Assembly (NCBI GenBank): GCA_012837655.1 | Contig: DUQT01000014.1 | Span: 1 to 5,182, forward strand | Origin: Actinomyces sp. | GTDB lineage: Bacteria > Actinomycetota > Actinomycetes > Actinomycetales > Actinomycetaceae | Length of the DNA: 5,182 nucleotides | Direction: 5' to 3' | Shown here: piece after piece, positions 1-5,182 of the stretch | How the letters are laid out: every line of letters begins with the position of its first letter | Numbering within the stretch: the first letter of the stretch is position 1 | Translations under genes and position numbers: made by a program | The notes under the pieces: generated by a model | Database searches by the model: none | Seen by the model: the letters and a program-made list of their open reading frames with translations, nothing else | Told to the model about the DNA's origin: nothing

Positions 1-326
1 ACTTCGGTTCCTTCGAGAAGTTCCAGGCACAGTTCACCGCTGTTGCAACTGGTATCCAGGGATCCGGCTGGGCAATCCTTGCTTACGACACGATCTCAGA
101 CCGTCTCGTAACCTTCCAGCTGTTCGACCAGCAGGGCAACGTCCCGGTCGGCGTTGTGCCCCTACTCATGCTGGACATGTGGGAGCACGCCTTCTACCTT
201 GACTACAAGAACGTCAAGGGCGATTACGTCAAGGCCTGGTGGAACGTCGTCAACTGGGAGGACGTCGCCAAGCGCTTCGACACCGCACGCGAGAAGTTCG
301 GCGACCTGCTTGTTGCCAAGAACTAA
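1..326 (+). CDS. sodA: Superoxide dismutase [Mn/Fe], C-terminal part (5' end outside window)
   Basis: Converts superoxide to oxygen and hydrogen peroxide; cytoplasmic or, in some actinobacteria, exported without a classical signal. The reading frame is open from the left edge (first full codon at base 3) and gives 107 residues to a TAA at 324-326; families are about 200-210 residues, so roughly half is visible. The signature DMWEHAFY is present, giving two of the four metal ligands (Asp and His of DxWEH, visible residues 58 and 62), followed by the conserved YKNVKGDYVKAWWNVVNW block. The GSGWAIL segment and the phrase FDQQGNVPVGVVPLL match the actinobacterial SodA layout. The first Gln of DQQ (visible residue 43) lies where manganese enzymes have Gln and the iron enzyme of M. 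tuberculosis has His, which hints at manganese preference; this is inference. The gene is followed by its own terminator and converges with the ABC operon. Confidence 0.96.
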   Translation, partial: FGSFEKFQAQFTAVATGIQGSGWAILAYDTISDRLVTFQLFDQQGNVPVGVVPLLMLDMWEHAFYLDYKNVKGDYVKAWWNVVNWEDVAKRFDTAREKFGDLLVAKN

Positions 327-375
327 GTTTTCTAACCGCGCCTAACGTCTAGCGTTTCGCGTAGTTCAGACAGTA

Positions 376-411
376 GGAAGCCCGCACCGATTCGGTGCGG
401 GCTTCCTTTTT
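376..411 (+). terminator. Strong intrinsic terminator of the superoxide dismutase gene
   Basis: A perfect 13-bp stem (GGAAGCCCGCACC at 376-388 with its complement at 394-406) closes a five-base GATTC loop, whose outer G and C could add a fourteenth pair. It is followed directly by TTTTT (407-411) on the + strand. It lies 50 bases after the sod stop codon. Read from the opposite strand the same hairpin has no T-run after it (TACTGTCTG), so it is a good terminator for sod and only a poor one for the converging ABC operon. Confidence 0.93.
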
Positions 412-454
412 GGTGGGCTGCCTCATCTGCCTCGTGTACCAAAGCCCACCAAAA
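408..454. repeat. Perfect 12-bp inverted repeat between converging genes
   Basis: TTTTGGTGGGCT (408-419) is exactly complementary to AGCCCACCAAAA (443-454), with a 23-base loop. The left arm uses four of the five T residues of the sod terminator. On the - strand this hairpin begins only 8 bases after the permease stop codon and is followed at once by the GC-rich sod hairpin, so the ABC transcript would end in two consecutive stem-loops. Neither has a clean T-run in that direction. The likely role is 3'-end formation or protection of the ABC mRNA; this is inference. Confidence 0.7.
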
Positions 455-462
455 CTTGAGGG

Positions 463-2973
463 TTACTCGATGGTCGCAAGCGCTTCCACCGGAGGAACCT
501 TAGCTGCGCTACGGGCGGGCAGTATCGACGCGAGCAGTGCGGCGCCGATTGCGACGGCAGCAGCTGCAATCACCTGACCCCACGGGATCGCAATCACGCG
601 GTTCACGTCCGCTCCAAACGGCATTGCTTCAACGCCGAGGATGCCGAACCCAATACCCAGGCCTACACCGATCGCGACTGATAGGCCACCGATCAGCACG
701 GTTTCCCAGGTGATCATGGCGCGAATGTTTCCGCGCGTCATACCCAGGGCTCGCAGCAGGCCGTTTTCGCGGCGGCGTTCCACAACCGACAGCGCCAGCG
801 TGTTAGCCACACCAACCAGTGCCACTACAACCGAAACGCCGAGCATCACAATCGTTGCGATGAGCATGCTCTTGATTGTCGTCATCATAAGGGCGCGTTC
901 TTGCGCGGATCCTCCAACGACGGCATCGGTGACTGCGGAGCGGATGTCAGTGATCGTCTCCGCAACCTTGGCCATCCCCAGGTCAGCGGTAACCCGAATG
1001 TAGAGCATGGAGGTGTCTACGGCCTCATCTCCAAGAGCGTCTCGCATAGCCTTGTAATCCTGCGGAGCCAGGGTCAAAGCCTCGGTGCGCGCTACCTTCG
1101 TGTCGAACTTGAACGACTGACCATTAGCGTTGAACTCCATGGTCTTAACGTCTTTGTCCCACATCCAGGAGTTGACGTCAATCGTTCCAGTCTTAGGAGC
1201 CATCATTGGGGAGTGTGCAACCCCGGACAGTTCCCTGCCCTCAAAGACCGTCGTAGGCTCGCCCTCGTTTTCGAAAACGAATCCCGGGACTTCGATGACC
1301 TGTTCGATGTTCGGAACGTTCTTGACCTTCTGAACTTCGTCGGGAGTGAGTTCGCGCGGTTCACCCACCTGGACGGTGAGGTCGATTGGGCGCTTCTGGT
1401 CGATTTCAGTTGTGATGGTTGTCTGCATGGACTGCGCGCCAACCATCATCATGACCACCAGGGTCAATCCGAGGATCAGCGCAGTACCGGTCGCGCCGGT
1501 GCGGGCTGGGTTGCGCCACGTGTTCTCGCCGGCGACCTGCATGGTGATCGACTTGCGGCCCAGCAGTGTGCCAACTCCGCGGGTGATGTGGGGAAGCAAC
1601 CACGTCATGAGGATCAAGATTCCGAAGAAACTGATCATGCCGCCAAGGAAGGCGAGGCCGAACTGCTGACTTTCGGCTCCGAAGCCCTTGCTAAGAATGG
1701 TGACCGCCAGGACCGCGACACCGATCGTCGTAACAACCGCGCCGGTAACAAGGCGGGTGGTGCGACGCTTCTGCGCTAGCTGCTGGCTTTCAACCGGCTG
1801 CAGGGCAACCATCGGTGACAGTCGGGACGCGCGCAATGCTGGACGCAGGCCCGCTGCCAGGGTGATGATGATGCCAGAGATAATCGTGGCAACGTAACCC
1901 CACCACGGAATCGCCTTCAGCGCGCTCGCAAAGGTCGGTGCCAGGTCCGTGTTCTTGTTAACCAGCACTGCAACTATCGAACCAAGGATGATTCCAAGTA
2001 CTGAGGAGATTAGCCCGACCATCAGGTTTTCGCGGAGCATGAGCCTGCGAATCTGGTTGGAATCCGCGCCAATGGAGCGAAGCAGTGCGAGTTCGCGTTG
2101 ACGTTGCGCAAGCATGACCTGGAACGTCGTTGAGATAACGATGATCGCGGTGATCGCTGCGATACCGGGGAATACGAGGACAACCACGAGCATGCTTGCC
2201 AGCGCAGCCGAGACGTCCTTCATCATCGACTGTACGTATTCCCTGTTTGTCTTAACAGAATCTTTAATATCAAACTTGCTGACCACACTATCTACGTGAG
2301 CGGCGGCCTTCTCATCATTCATCTTCTTCGCCGTAAAGAGGATGGAGGATGGCTGCGCATCCGGGAACATTTCCGTCATCTTCCCAGAAGCAACGTAGGT
2401 TGCGGGCATGCTCAGGCCGTTTGGGGTCTTTGAGATGCCAACGATTTTGAAGGGTCGGCGATCGACGTTAGTGCCGTCCTCAGAGTATTCGTCTTGATAG
2501 ACGGTGTCGCCAACGTCTACAGACAGAGTTGCCGCGTCCGTTTCAGTAAGCGTGATTTCGCCTGCTTTTTGGGGCAGTTTTCCTTTGACGAGGTCGACTT
2601 GGCCGAACGGTTCGGGTCTTGCCTCGTCGAAACGCACAACTGTTGCGGTGTTGCCGTTGCCTGATTTTTCAGGCGTCAGCATAGTCCACACACCGGTGTA
2701 GATAGGTTGTACTGCATCAAGCTCCGGGTCGTCGCGGAGCGCTTGCAGAACCCTGGTTGGCTTGTCGTCCGTGTCGCTATCCACGGGGAGATTTGTGACG
2801 ACGCCCTGCGCGCCGTCTACTTCCGCGGCGACGGACTGTTTCATGGAGTACGCAAAGCCCCCGGCAACGCCGAAGCACAGCATGATGAACGTGGTTGCAA
2901 GCATGATCGCAACCGCGGTTGCCGTGTAGCGTTTGCCGTGTGCTTTCAGGTTTGCTGAAAGTAGGCCTTTCAT
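463..2973 (-). CDS. ABC transporter permease, two-half FtsX/MacB type with two large extracytoplasmic domains
   Basis: Membrane subunit of an exporter or mechanotransmission-type ABC complex partnered with the ATPase just upstream. The 836-residue protein is an internal duplication. Each half has one membrane helix, a large outside domain, then three helices: TM1 about 17-41, outside domain 42-255 (MacB-like), helices near 258-282, 315-337 and 355-375; second half TM near 495-515, outside domain 518-695, helices near 700-728, 755-780 and 798-820. Two linker helices (about 408-428 and 438-460) join them. The FtsX coupling motif appears twice: RQRELALLRSIGA (about 291-303) and RRRENGLLRALGM (about 733-745); each half ends in a related phrase (LSPMVALQPVE and VPPVEALATIE). 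The ATG overlaps the ATPase stop codon as ATGA, with GAGG at 2981-2984 as ribosome site, so the two are translationally coupled. Substrate cannot be read from sequence; peptides, lipids or lipoproteins are typical for relatives. Confidence 0.93.
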   Translation of the reverse strand: MKGLLSANLKAHGKRYTATAVAIMLATTFIMLCFGVAGGFAYSMKQSVAAEVDGAQGVVTNLPVDSDTDDKPTRVLQALRDDPELDAVQPIYTGVWTMLTPEKSGNGNTATVVRFDEARPEPFGQVDLVKGKLPQKAGEITLTETDAATLSVDVGDTVYQDEYSEDGTNVDRRPFKIVGISKTPNGLSMPATYVASGKMTEMFPDAQPSSILFTAKKMNDEKAAAHVDSVVSKFDIKDSVKTNREYVQSMMKDVSAALASMLVVVLVFPGIAAITAIIVISTTFQVMLAQRQRELALLRSIGADSNQIRRLMLRENLMVGLISSVLGIILGSIVAVLVNKNTDLAPTFASALKAIPWWGYVATIISGIIITLAAGLRPALRASRLSPMVALQPVESQQLAQKRRTTRLVTGAVVTTIGVAVLAVTILSKGFGAESQQFGLAFLGGMISFFGILILMTWLLPHITRGVGTLLGRKSITMQVAGENTWRNPARTGATGTALILGLTLVVMMMVGAQSMQTTITTEIDQKRPIDLTVQVGEPRELTPDEVQKVKNVPNIEQVIEVPGFVFENEGEPTTVFEGRELSGVAHSPMMAPKTGTIDVNSWMWDKDVKTMEFNANGQSFKFDTKVARTEALTLAPQDYKAMRDALGDEAVDTSMLYIRVTADLGMAKVAETITDIRSAVTDAVVGGSAQERALMMTTIKSMLIATIVMLGVSVVVALVGVANTLALSVVERRRENGLLRALGMTRGNIRAMITWETVLIGGLSVAIGVGLGIGFGILGVEAMPFGADVNRVIAIPWGQVIAAAAVAIGAALLASILPARSAAKVPPVEALATIE

Positions 2974-3755
2974 CGGGTCACCTCAGCAATCTTGTCAACG
3001 CTGGGCTTGTACAGGTCGTCTACGATCTTGCCGTCACGCACGATCAGCGTGCGGTCCGCAATCGCGGCCGCGTCAATGTCGTGGGTAACCATAATTACCG
3101 TTTGGCCCAGTTGGTCAACGGCGTCGCGTAGCAGGGTTAGTACTTCAGATGACGAGGTCGAGTCTAGGTTTCCGGTTGGCTCGTCAGCTACCAGAACAGC
3201 CGGCCTGGAAACTAGCGCGCGAGCAACGGCTACGCGTTGCTGCTGACCACCGGAAAGCTCGTGCGGCTTGTGGTTTAGACGCTGCTTGAGCTGCAGGGCA
3301 GTCACGATCTGATCCATCCACTTGTCGTCCACCTTGCCGCCCGCTAGGCGGGTGGGAAGCTTGATGTTTGCTTCCGCGTCAATCGTGGGGACGAGGTTGA
3401 AGGATTGGAAAACAAATCCAATGTTGTCGCGTCGGAAGTGGGTCAGTTTCTTGTCAGAAAGACTCGTGATTTCCTGCCTGGCTACGCTGATTACTCCGTG
3501 AGTTACGGAATCAAGTCCCGCCAGTGCGTGGAGCAGGGTGGATTTTCCAGAACCGGAGGGCCCCATGATTGACGTGAACTGGCCTTCATAAATGTCCAAG
3601 TCCACGTTATTTAGTGCAACCACGCGAGTGGCATCATCGCCGCCATAAATTTTTGTTACACCGCGAAGCTGAACAATTGGTAGCGGCGTGTTTGAAGCAT
3701 GTCGAGGCGCGTTTTGGTTTACCTGCGCCTGACCGTTTTGTGCTTGATGGGGCAT
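2970..3755 (-). CDS. ABC transporter ATP-binding protein (LolD/MacB/FtsE family)
   Basis: ATPase subunit that powers the FtsX-type permease encoded directly after it. The 261-residue protein has all nucleotide-binding motifs: Walker A GPSGSGKST (65-73), Q-loop Gln117 in VFQSFNLVP, signature LSGGQQQR (167-174), Walker B VLVADEPTGNLD (187-198) with catalytic Glu192, and H-loop His225 in MVTHD. EPTGNLDS and FQSFNLVPT are typical of the LolD/MacB/FtsE group rather than importers. An extra N-terminal tail of about 25 residues, rich in Gln, Asn and Ala, precedes the fold. I chose the ATG at 3755 because AGAGGA (3762-3767) sits six bases before it; an in-frame TTG at 3770 would add five residues but would place that ribosome site inside the coding region. 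First gene of a two-gene operon, divergent from the pspC-like gene and apparently sharing its control region. Confidence 0.96.
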   Translation of the reverse strand: MPHQAQNGQAQVNQNAPRHASNTPLPIVQLRGVTKIYGGDDATRVVALNNVDLDIYEGQFTSIMGPSGSGKSTLLHALAGLDSVTHGVISVARQEITSLSDKKLTHFRRDNIGFVFQSFNLVPTIDAEANIKLPTRLAGGKVDDKWMDQIVTALQLKQRLNHKPHELSGGQQQRVAVARALVSRPAVLVADEPTGNLDSTSSSEVLTLLRDAVDQLGQTVIMVTHDIDAAAIADRTLIVRDGKIVDDLYKPSVDKIAEVTR

Positions 3756-3839
3756 GACGAGTCCTCTCAATCATTTACAGGATCTTGAATGTCGGAATTA
3801 ACGCTACGGATTGAGAGAAATAAAAGATATGGGGTGAAG

Positions 3840-3856
3840 CCCTGAATTTTCCCTGA
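3840..3856 (-). promoter_or_regulatory. Tandem TCAGGG operator facing the ABC operon
   Basis: On the - strand this reads TCAGGG-AAAAT-TCAGGG, two identical hexamers whose starts are 11 bases apart, about one helical turn, so that a dimer could bind both on one DNA face. It continues as CTTCACCCCATAT before a T-rich stretch. It is the mirror copy of the operator at 3888-3905. The binding protein is not encoded in the window; a response regulator of the NarL/LuxR or OmpR type is my guess. Confidence 0.65.
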
Positions 3857-3887
3857 GTGACCCCCTAATCTGAGAAGTTTTTGAAAG

Positions 3888-3905
3888 TCAGGGGAAAAAT
3901 CAGGG
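3888..3905 (+). promoter_or_regulatory. Tandem TCAGGG operator facing the pspC-like gene
   Basis: Reads TCAGGG-GAAAAA-TCAGGG, the same two hexamers as in the opposite-facing copy, with starts 12 bases apart. The second hexamer runs into a small dyad, AGGGT-GTT-ACCCT (3902-3914). It lies just upstream of the best candidate -35 position for pspC, where an activator would be expected to bind. Confidence 0.65.
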
Positions 3906-3915
3906 TGTTACCCTA

Positions 3916-3944
3916 TTCATTTTTTGGGCATTAATCGAGATTAT
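3916..3944 (+). promoter_or_regulatory. Candidate promoter of the pspC-like gene
   Basis: TTCATT (3916-3921) and GATTAT (3939-3944) are spaced by 17 bases and would start transcription about 30 bases before the pspC ATG. Both hexamers are poor matches to the housekeeping consensus (3 of 6 and 4 of 6), which fits a promoter that needs the adjacent operator and its activator. The assignment rests on position and spacing only. The equivalent - strand position has TATCTT (3824-3829) and TAGCGT (3801-3806), also 17 bases apart. Confidence 0.35.
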
Positions 3945-3982
3945 GGAAGTGTCGAAAAACAACCACTACAAGGAGGCACACC

Positions 3983-4171
3983 ATGCATCCTCGCCTATAC
4001 CGTTCCCGTAATGACCGCTACGTCGCAGGCGTTTGCGGAGGCCTTGCACAAACCTACGGCTGGGATCCCGCAATCGTCCGCATCATCGCTTTGCTACTGG
4101 TGCTTAGCGCAGGATCAGGCCTACTGGTCTACTTGATTCTGTGGCTAGTCATCCCACTCGAGGGCGAATAA
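3983..4171 (+). CDS. Mini PspC-domain membrane protein
   Basis: A 62-residue protein that is almost nothing but a PspC domain (phage-shock-protein C family). Visible landmarks are the N-terminal LYRSRNDRYVAGVCGGLAQTYGWDP (residues 5-29; the GVCGGLA core is 16-22), the IVRIIALLLVL segment (31-41), a small glycine-rich turn (SAGSG), and the closing YLILWLVIP (50-58). Residues 32-57 form the hydrophobic membrane part, probably one helix or a hairpin. PspC proteins sit in the cytoplasmic membrane and take part in envelope-stress sensing, alone or fused to sensor kinases. The start is set by AAGGAGG (3970-3976) six bases before the ATG, the strongest ribosome site in the window. It is transcribed away from the ABC operon from a shared control region, so a joint stress response is likely. 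I give no gene symbol, because a short stand-alone domain need not be the orthologue of enterobacterial pspC. Confidence 0.92.
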   Translation: MHPRLYRSRNDRYVAGVCGGLAQTYGWDPAIVRIIALLLVLSAGSGLLVYLILWLVIPLEGE

Positions 4172-4246
4172 AGCTAACTGTATTCCTTAACCGCACGAAG
4201 CTTTGCTCACCTCGCATCTAACCTTTCCTTTCCATAATCCAAAACC

Positions 4247-4283
4247 TTGAGCGCTTGGTCATCTGAAACGACCAGGCGCTCAA
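4247..4283 (+). terminator. Hairpin after the pspC-like gene, probable terminator
   Basis: TTGAGCGCTTGGTC (4247-4260) pairs with GACCAGGCGCTCAA (4270-4283) over 14 bp with a single T-G wobble, around a nine-base loop ATCTGAAAC. It lies 75 bases after the pspC stop codon. The following + strand bases (ACTTGTTCAT) are only mildly T-rich; the - strand continues GGTTTTGG. It could stop transcription from either side but is a weaker intrinsic terminator than the one after sod. Confidence 0.6.
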
Positions 4284-4388
4284 ACTTGTTCATAGCCCTT
4301 GAATCCTCGGCGTCCCGTCTAGGATTGTTTGTATAAAGTGAGAACCCCTAGGCCTCTAGCATACCGACCTGTACTTTCGGTTTGGCTA

Positions 4389-4394
4389 GATAAT
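4389..4394 (+). promoter_or_regulatory. Candidate -10 element of gntR
   Basis: GATAAT matches five of six consensus positions and lies 49 bases before the gntR ATG. No good -35 hexamer is found 16-18 bases upstream (the sequence there is GACCTG), so the call rests on the -10 alone. A second A/T word, TATAAA (4332-4337), is an alternative further upstream. Confidence 0.35.
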
Positions 4395-4443
4395 AGGGAG
4401 CAGATCCATTCCCACGACCGTAACTGAACGAAGGTGGCTGACC

Positions 4444-5139
4444 ATGTCTAGGGACCGTGTCCAAAGCGCCATCACCAAAATTCTTGACGCCATAGTTTCA
4501 AACAAGTTCAAAGTCGGTGAGGCCCTACCGCCAGAAAATGAGCTTGCAGAGTGGCTTGAAGTTGCGCGTCCAACCATGCGCGAGGCCGTGCGAACTCTCA
4601 CTGAGCGTGGCGTCCTAAACGTGGTGCACGGACGGGGAACGTTTGTGGTTTCTCCTTTGGAATGGACAGATTTGGGGTCGATCATCTGGTGGATTTCGCA
4701 GACTTCTTCACCTCGCGAACTGGGCATGTACCTGTCAGAAGTTCGGCGAATGATTGAAGTTGGCGCGTGCGGTTTGGCTGCGCAGCGACGCGATGACGCC
4801 GATATTGAGCGCCTACACAAGACTTTCGCCGCCTATGACGAAGCAGTCGATGCTGGCGACATGGAAGCTGCCACCCAGGCTGACCTGGAGTTTCACCAGG
4901 CGATTCTTAGTGCGTCCAAGAACCCTTTCCTGGCTTCAGTGATGGCTCCCCTATCCACAGCGATGCACGACTCGCGCCTGCAAACCACTTCGATACCGGA
5001 AATCCGCGCGCGGGCGCGTAAATTCCACGCGCAACTTATTGATGCGATTGAACAGTCGGATGCTCAAAGAGCCAAAGACACCATGCGCGCACACATGACC
5101 CAAACGCGCGACGACATCAAGAAGTACATCACCGAGTAG
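4444..5139 (+). CDS. GntR-family transcriptional regulator, FadR subfamily (FCD domain)
   Basis: DNA-binding repressor or activator that responds to a small organic acid, as FadR-subfamily members such as LldR, DgoR or UxuR-type proteins do. The 231-residue protein has an N-terminal winged helix (about 5-70): PPENELAEWLEVARPTMREA is the recognition-helix region and VHGRGTFV (61-68) the wing. The all-helical FCD domain follows (about 95-228). It shows the usual metal/ligand set: Asp147 and His151 in ADLEFHQAIL, His195 in FHAQLIDAI, and His217 in MRAHM, so ligand binding through a metal ion is likely. ASKNPFL (157-163) is another family landmark. The ATG is supported by AAGGTGG (4431-4437) six bases upstream. 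It forms its own transcription unit after a probable terminator. The regulated genes, perhaps sugar-acid or carboxylate catabolism, are not visible; the effector cannot be told. Confidence 0.94.
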   Translation: MSRDRVQSAITKILDAIVSNKFKVGEALPPENELAEWLEVARPTMREAVRTLTERGVLNVVHGRGTFVVSPLEWTDLGSIIWWISQTSSPRELGMYLSEVRRMIEVGACGLAAQRRDDADIERLHKTFAAYDEAVDAGDMEAATQADLEFHQAILSASKNPFLASVMAPLSTAMHDSRLQTTSIPEIRARARKFHAQLIDAIEQSDAQRAKDTMRAHMTQTRDDIKKYITE

Positions 5140-5182
5140 ACTCCGATCCCCCCATAAACACCGACGCAAGTAAGCCCTCATA

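Larger units (their letters stand above)
3756..3982. promoter_or_regulatory. Divergent control region of the ABC operon and the pspC-like gene
   Basis: This 227-base intergenic stretch is clearly richer in A and T than the flanking genes and must hold promoters for both directions. It carries two outward-facing copies of one block: + strand 3888 to about 3918 and - strand 3856 to about 3826. Each has two TCAGGG boxes separated by an A-rich spacer, then ACCC(T/C)AT and a T-rich run. The second box lies 83 bases before the pspC ATG and 90 bases before the ATPase ATG, so the arrangement is almost symmetric. This is what two promoters switched by the same activator would look like. The rest of the region (3756-3825 and 3919-3982) holds the untranslated leaders and ribosome sites. 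Confidence 0.75.
4172..4443. other. Non-coding gap between the pspC-like gene and gntR
   Basis: This 272-base stretch has no convincing open frame with a ribosome site on either strand. It contains a hairpin at 4247-4283, then about 100 bases of no recognised content, and then the likely promoter and leader of gntR. Several short TCTAGG/CCTAGG-like words occur (4318-4323, 4347-4352, and 4447-4452 just inside gntR), but they are too short to call a repeat family. Confidence 0.6.

Noticed and set aside
901..1779. Long open frame on the + strand (292 codons) opposite the permease gene
   Set aside because: It is antisense to a clearly homologous FtsX-type permease. Its product has low-complexity Arg/Asp/His-rich composition and no recognisable domain, and there is no ribosome site; long antisense frames are common in GC-rich coding DNA.
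3756..3770. Upstream TTG start at 3770 adding five residues to the ABC ATPase
   Set aside because: The AGAGGA ribosome site at 3762-3767 is correctly spaced for the ATG at 3755 and would lie inside the longer version.
3831..3913. Repeated short words with A-rich spacers considered as a CRISPR array or insertion-sequence ends
   Set aside because: The units are only 6 bases, arranged as two mirror pairs inside a promoter region, with no transposase, target duplication or spacer-length periodicity; an operator explains them better.
3924..4136. Overlapping + strand open frame covering the pspC-like gene in another frame
   Set aside because: The frame used by the PspC domain has a textbook ribosome site and strong family match; the other frame has neither.
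4328..4338. TTGTATAAAG resembling half of a GntR-type operator (TTGTATACAA-like)
   Set aside because: Only one half fits and there is no second copy near the gntR promoter, so it is too weak to annotate as an autoregulatory site.
4386..4820. Open frame on the - strand (144 codons) opposite the start of gntR
   Set aside because: Ser/Arg-rich product with no family features, antisense to the well-supported winged-helix region of the GntR protein.

Overview
The window looks like ordinary chromosomal DNA of a moderately high-GC actinobacterium. The best evidence is the partial superoxide dismutase at the left edge, whose C-terminal half reads like mycobacterial/actinomycete SodA (LLMLDMWEHAFYLDYKN followed by AWWNVVNW). 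A two-half FtsX/MacB-type ABC exporter and a stand-alone mini-PspC protein also fit. A family such as Actinomycetaceae is possible, but this is a guess from protein style only.

Layout. (1) Positions 1-326, + strand: 3' end of a Mn/Fe superoxide dismutase gene, closed by a strong intrinsic terminator (about 376-411). (2) Positions 463-3755, - strand: a two-gene ABC transporter operon, with the ATPase gene (2970-3755) first and the large permease gene (463-2973) second; they overlap by 4 bases (ATGA). This operon converges on the sod gene. The short gap between them holds the sod terminator and a second perfect inverted repeat overlapping its T-tract. (3) Positions 3756-3982: an AT-richer divergent control region. 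(4) Positions 3983-4171, + strand: a 62-residue PspC-domain membrane protein with a very strong ribosome binding site. (5) Positions 4172-4443: non-coding, with one hairpin (probable pspC terminator) and the gntR promoter/leader. (6) Positions 4444-5139, + strand: a FadR-subfamily GntR regulator with an FCD ligand domain. The last 43 bases hold nothing I can identify.

The most interesting element is the control region between the ABC operon and the pspC-like gene. Each direction carries the same block, a tandem TCAGGG box with 11-12 base periodicity followed by a short T-rich stretch. The two blocks face away from each other at similar distances from their start codons (about 85-90 bases). 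This strongly suggests that one unlinked regulator, probably a response regulator, co-controls the exporter and the PspC-like protein as one cell-envelope-stress module. No sensor kinase or response regulator gene is in the window, so this remains an inference. The GntR regulator seems to be a separate unit whose targets probably lie to the right.
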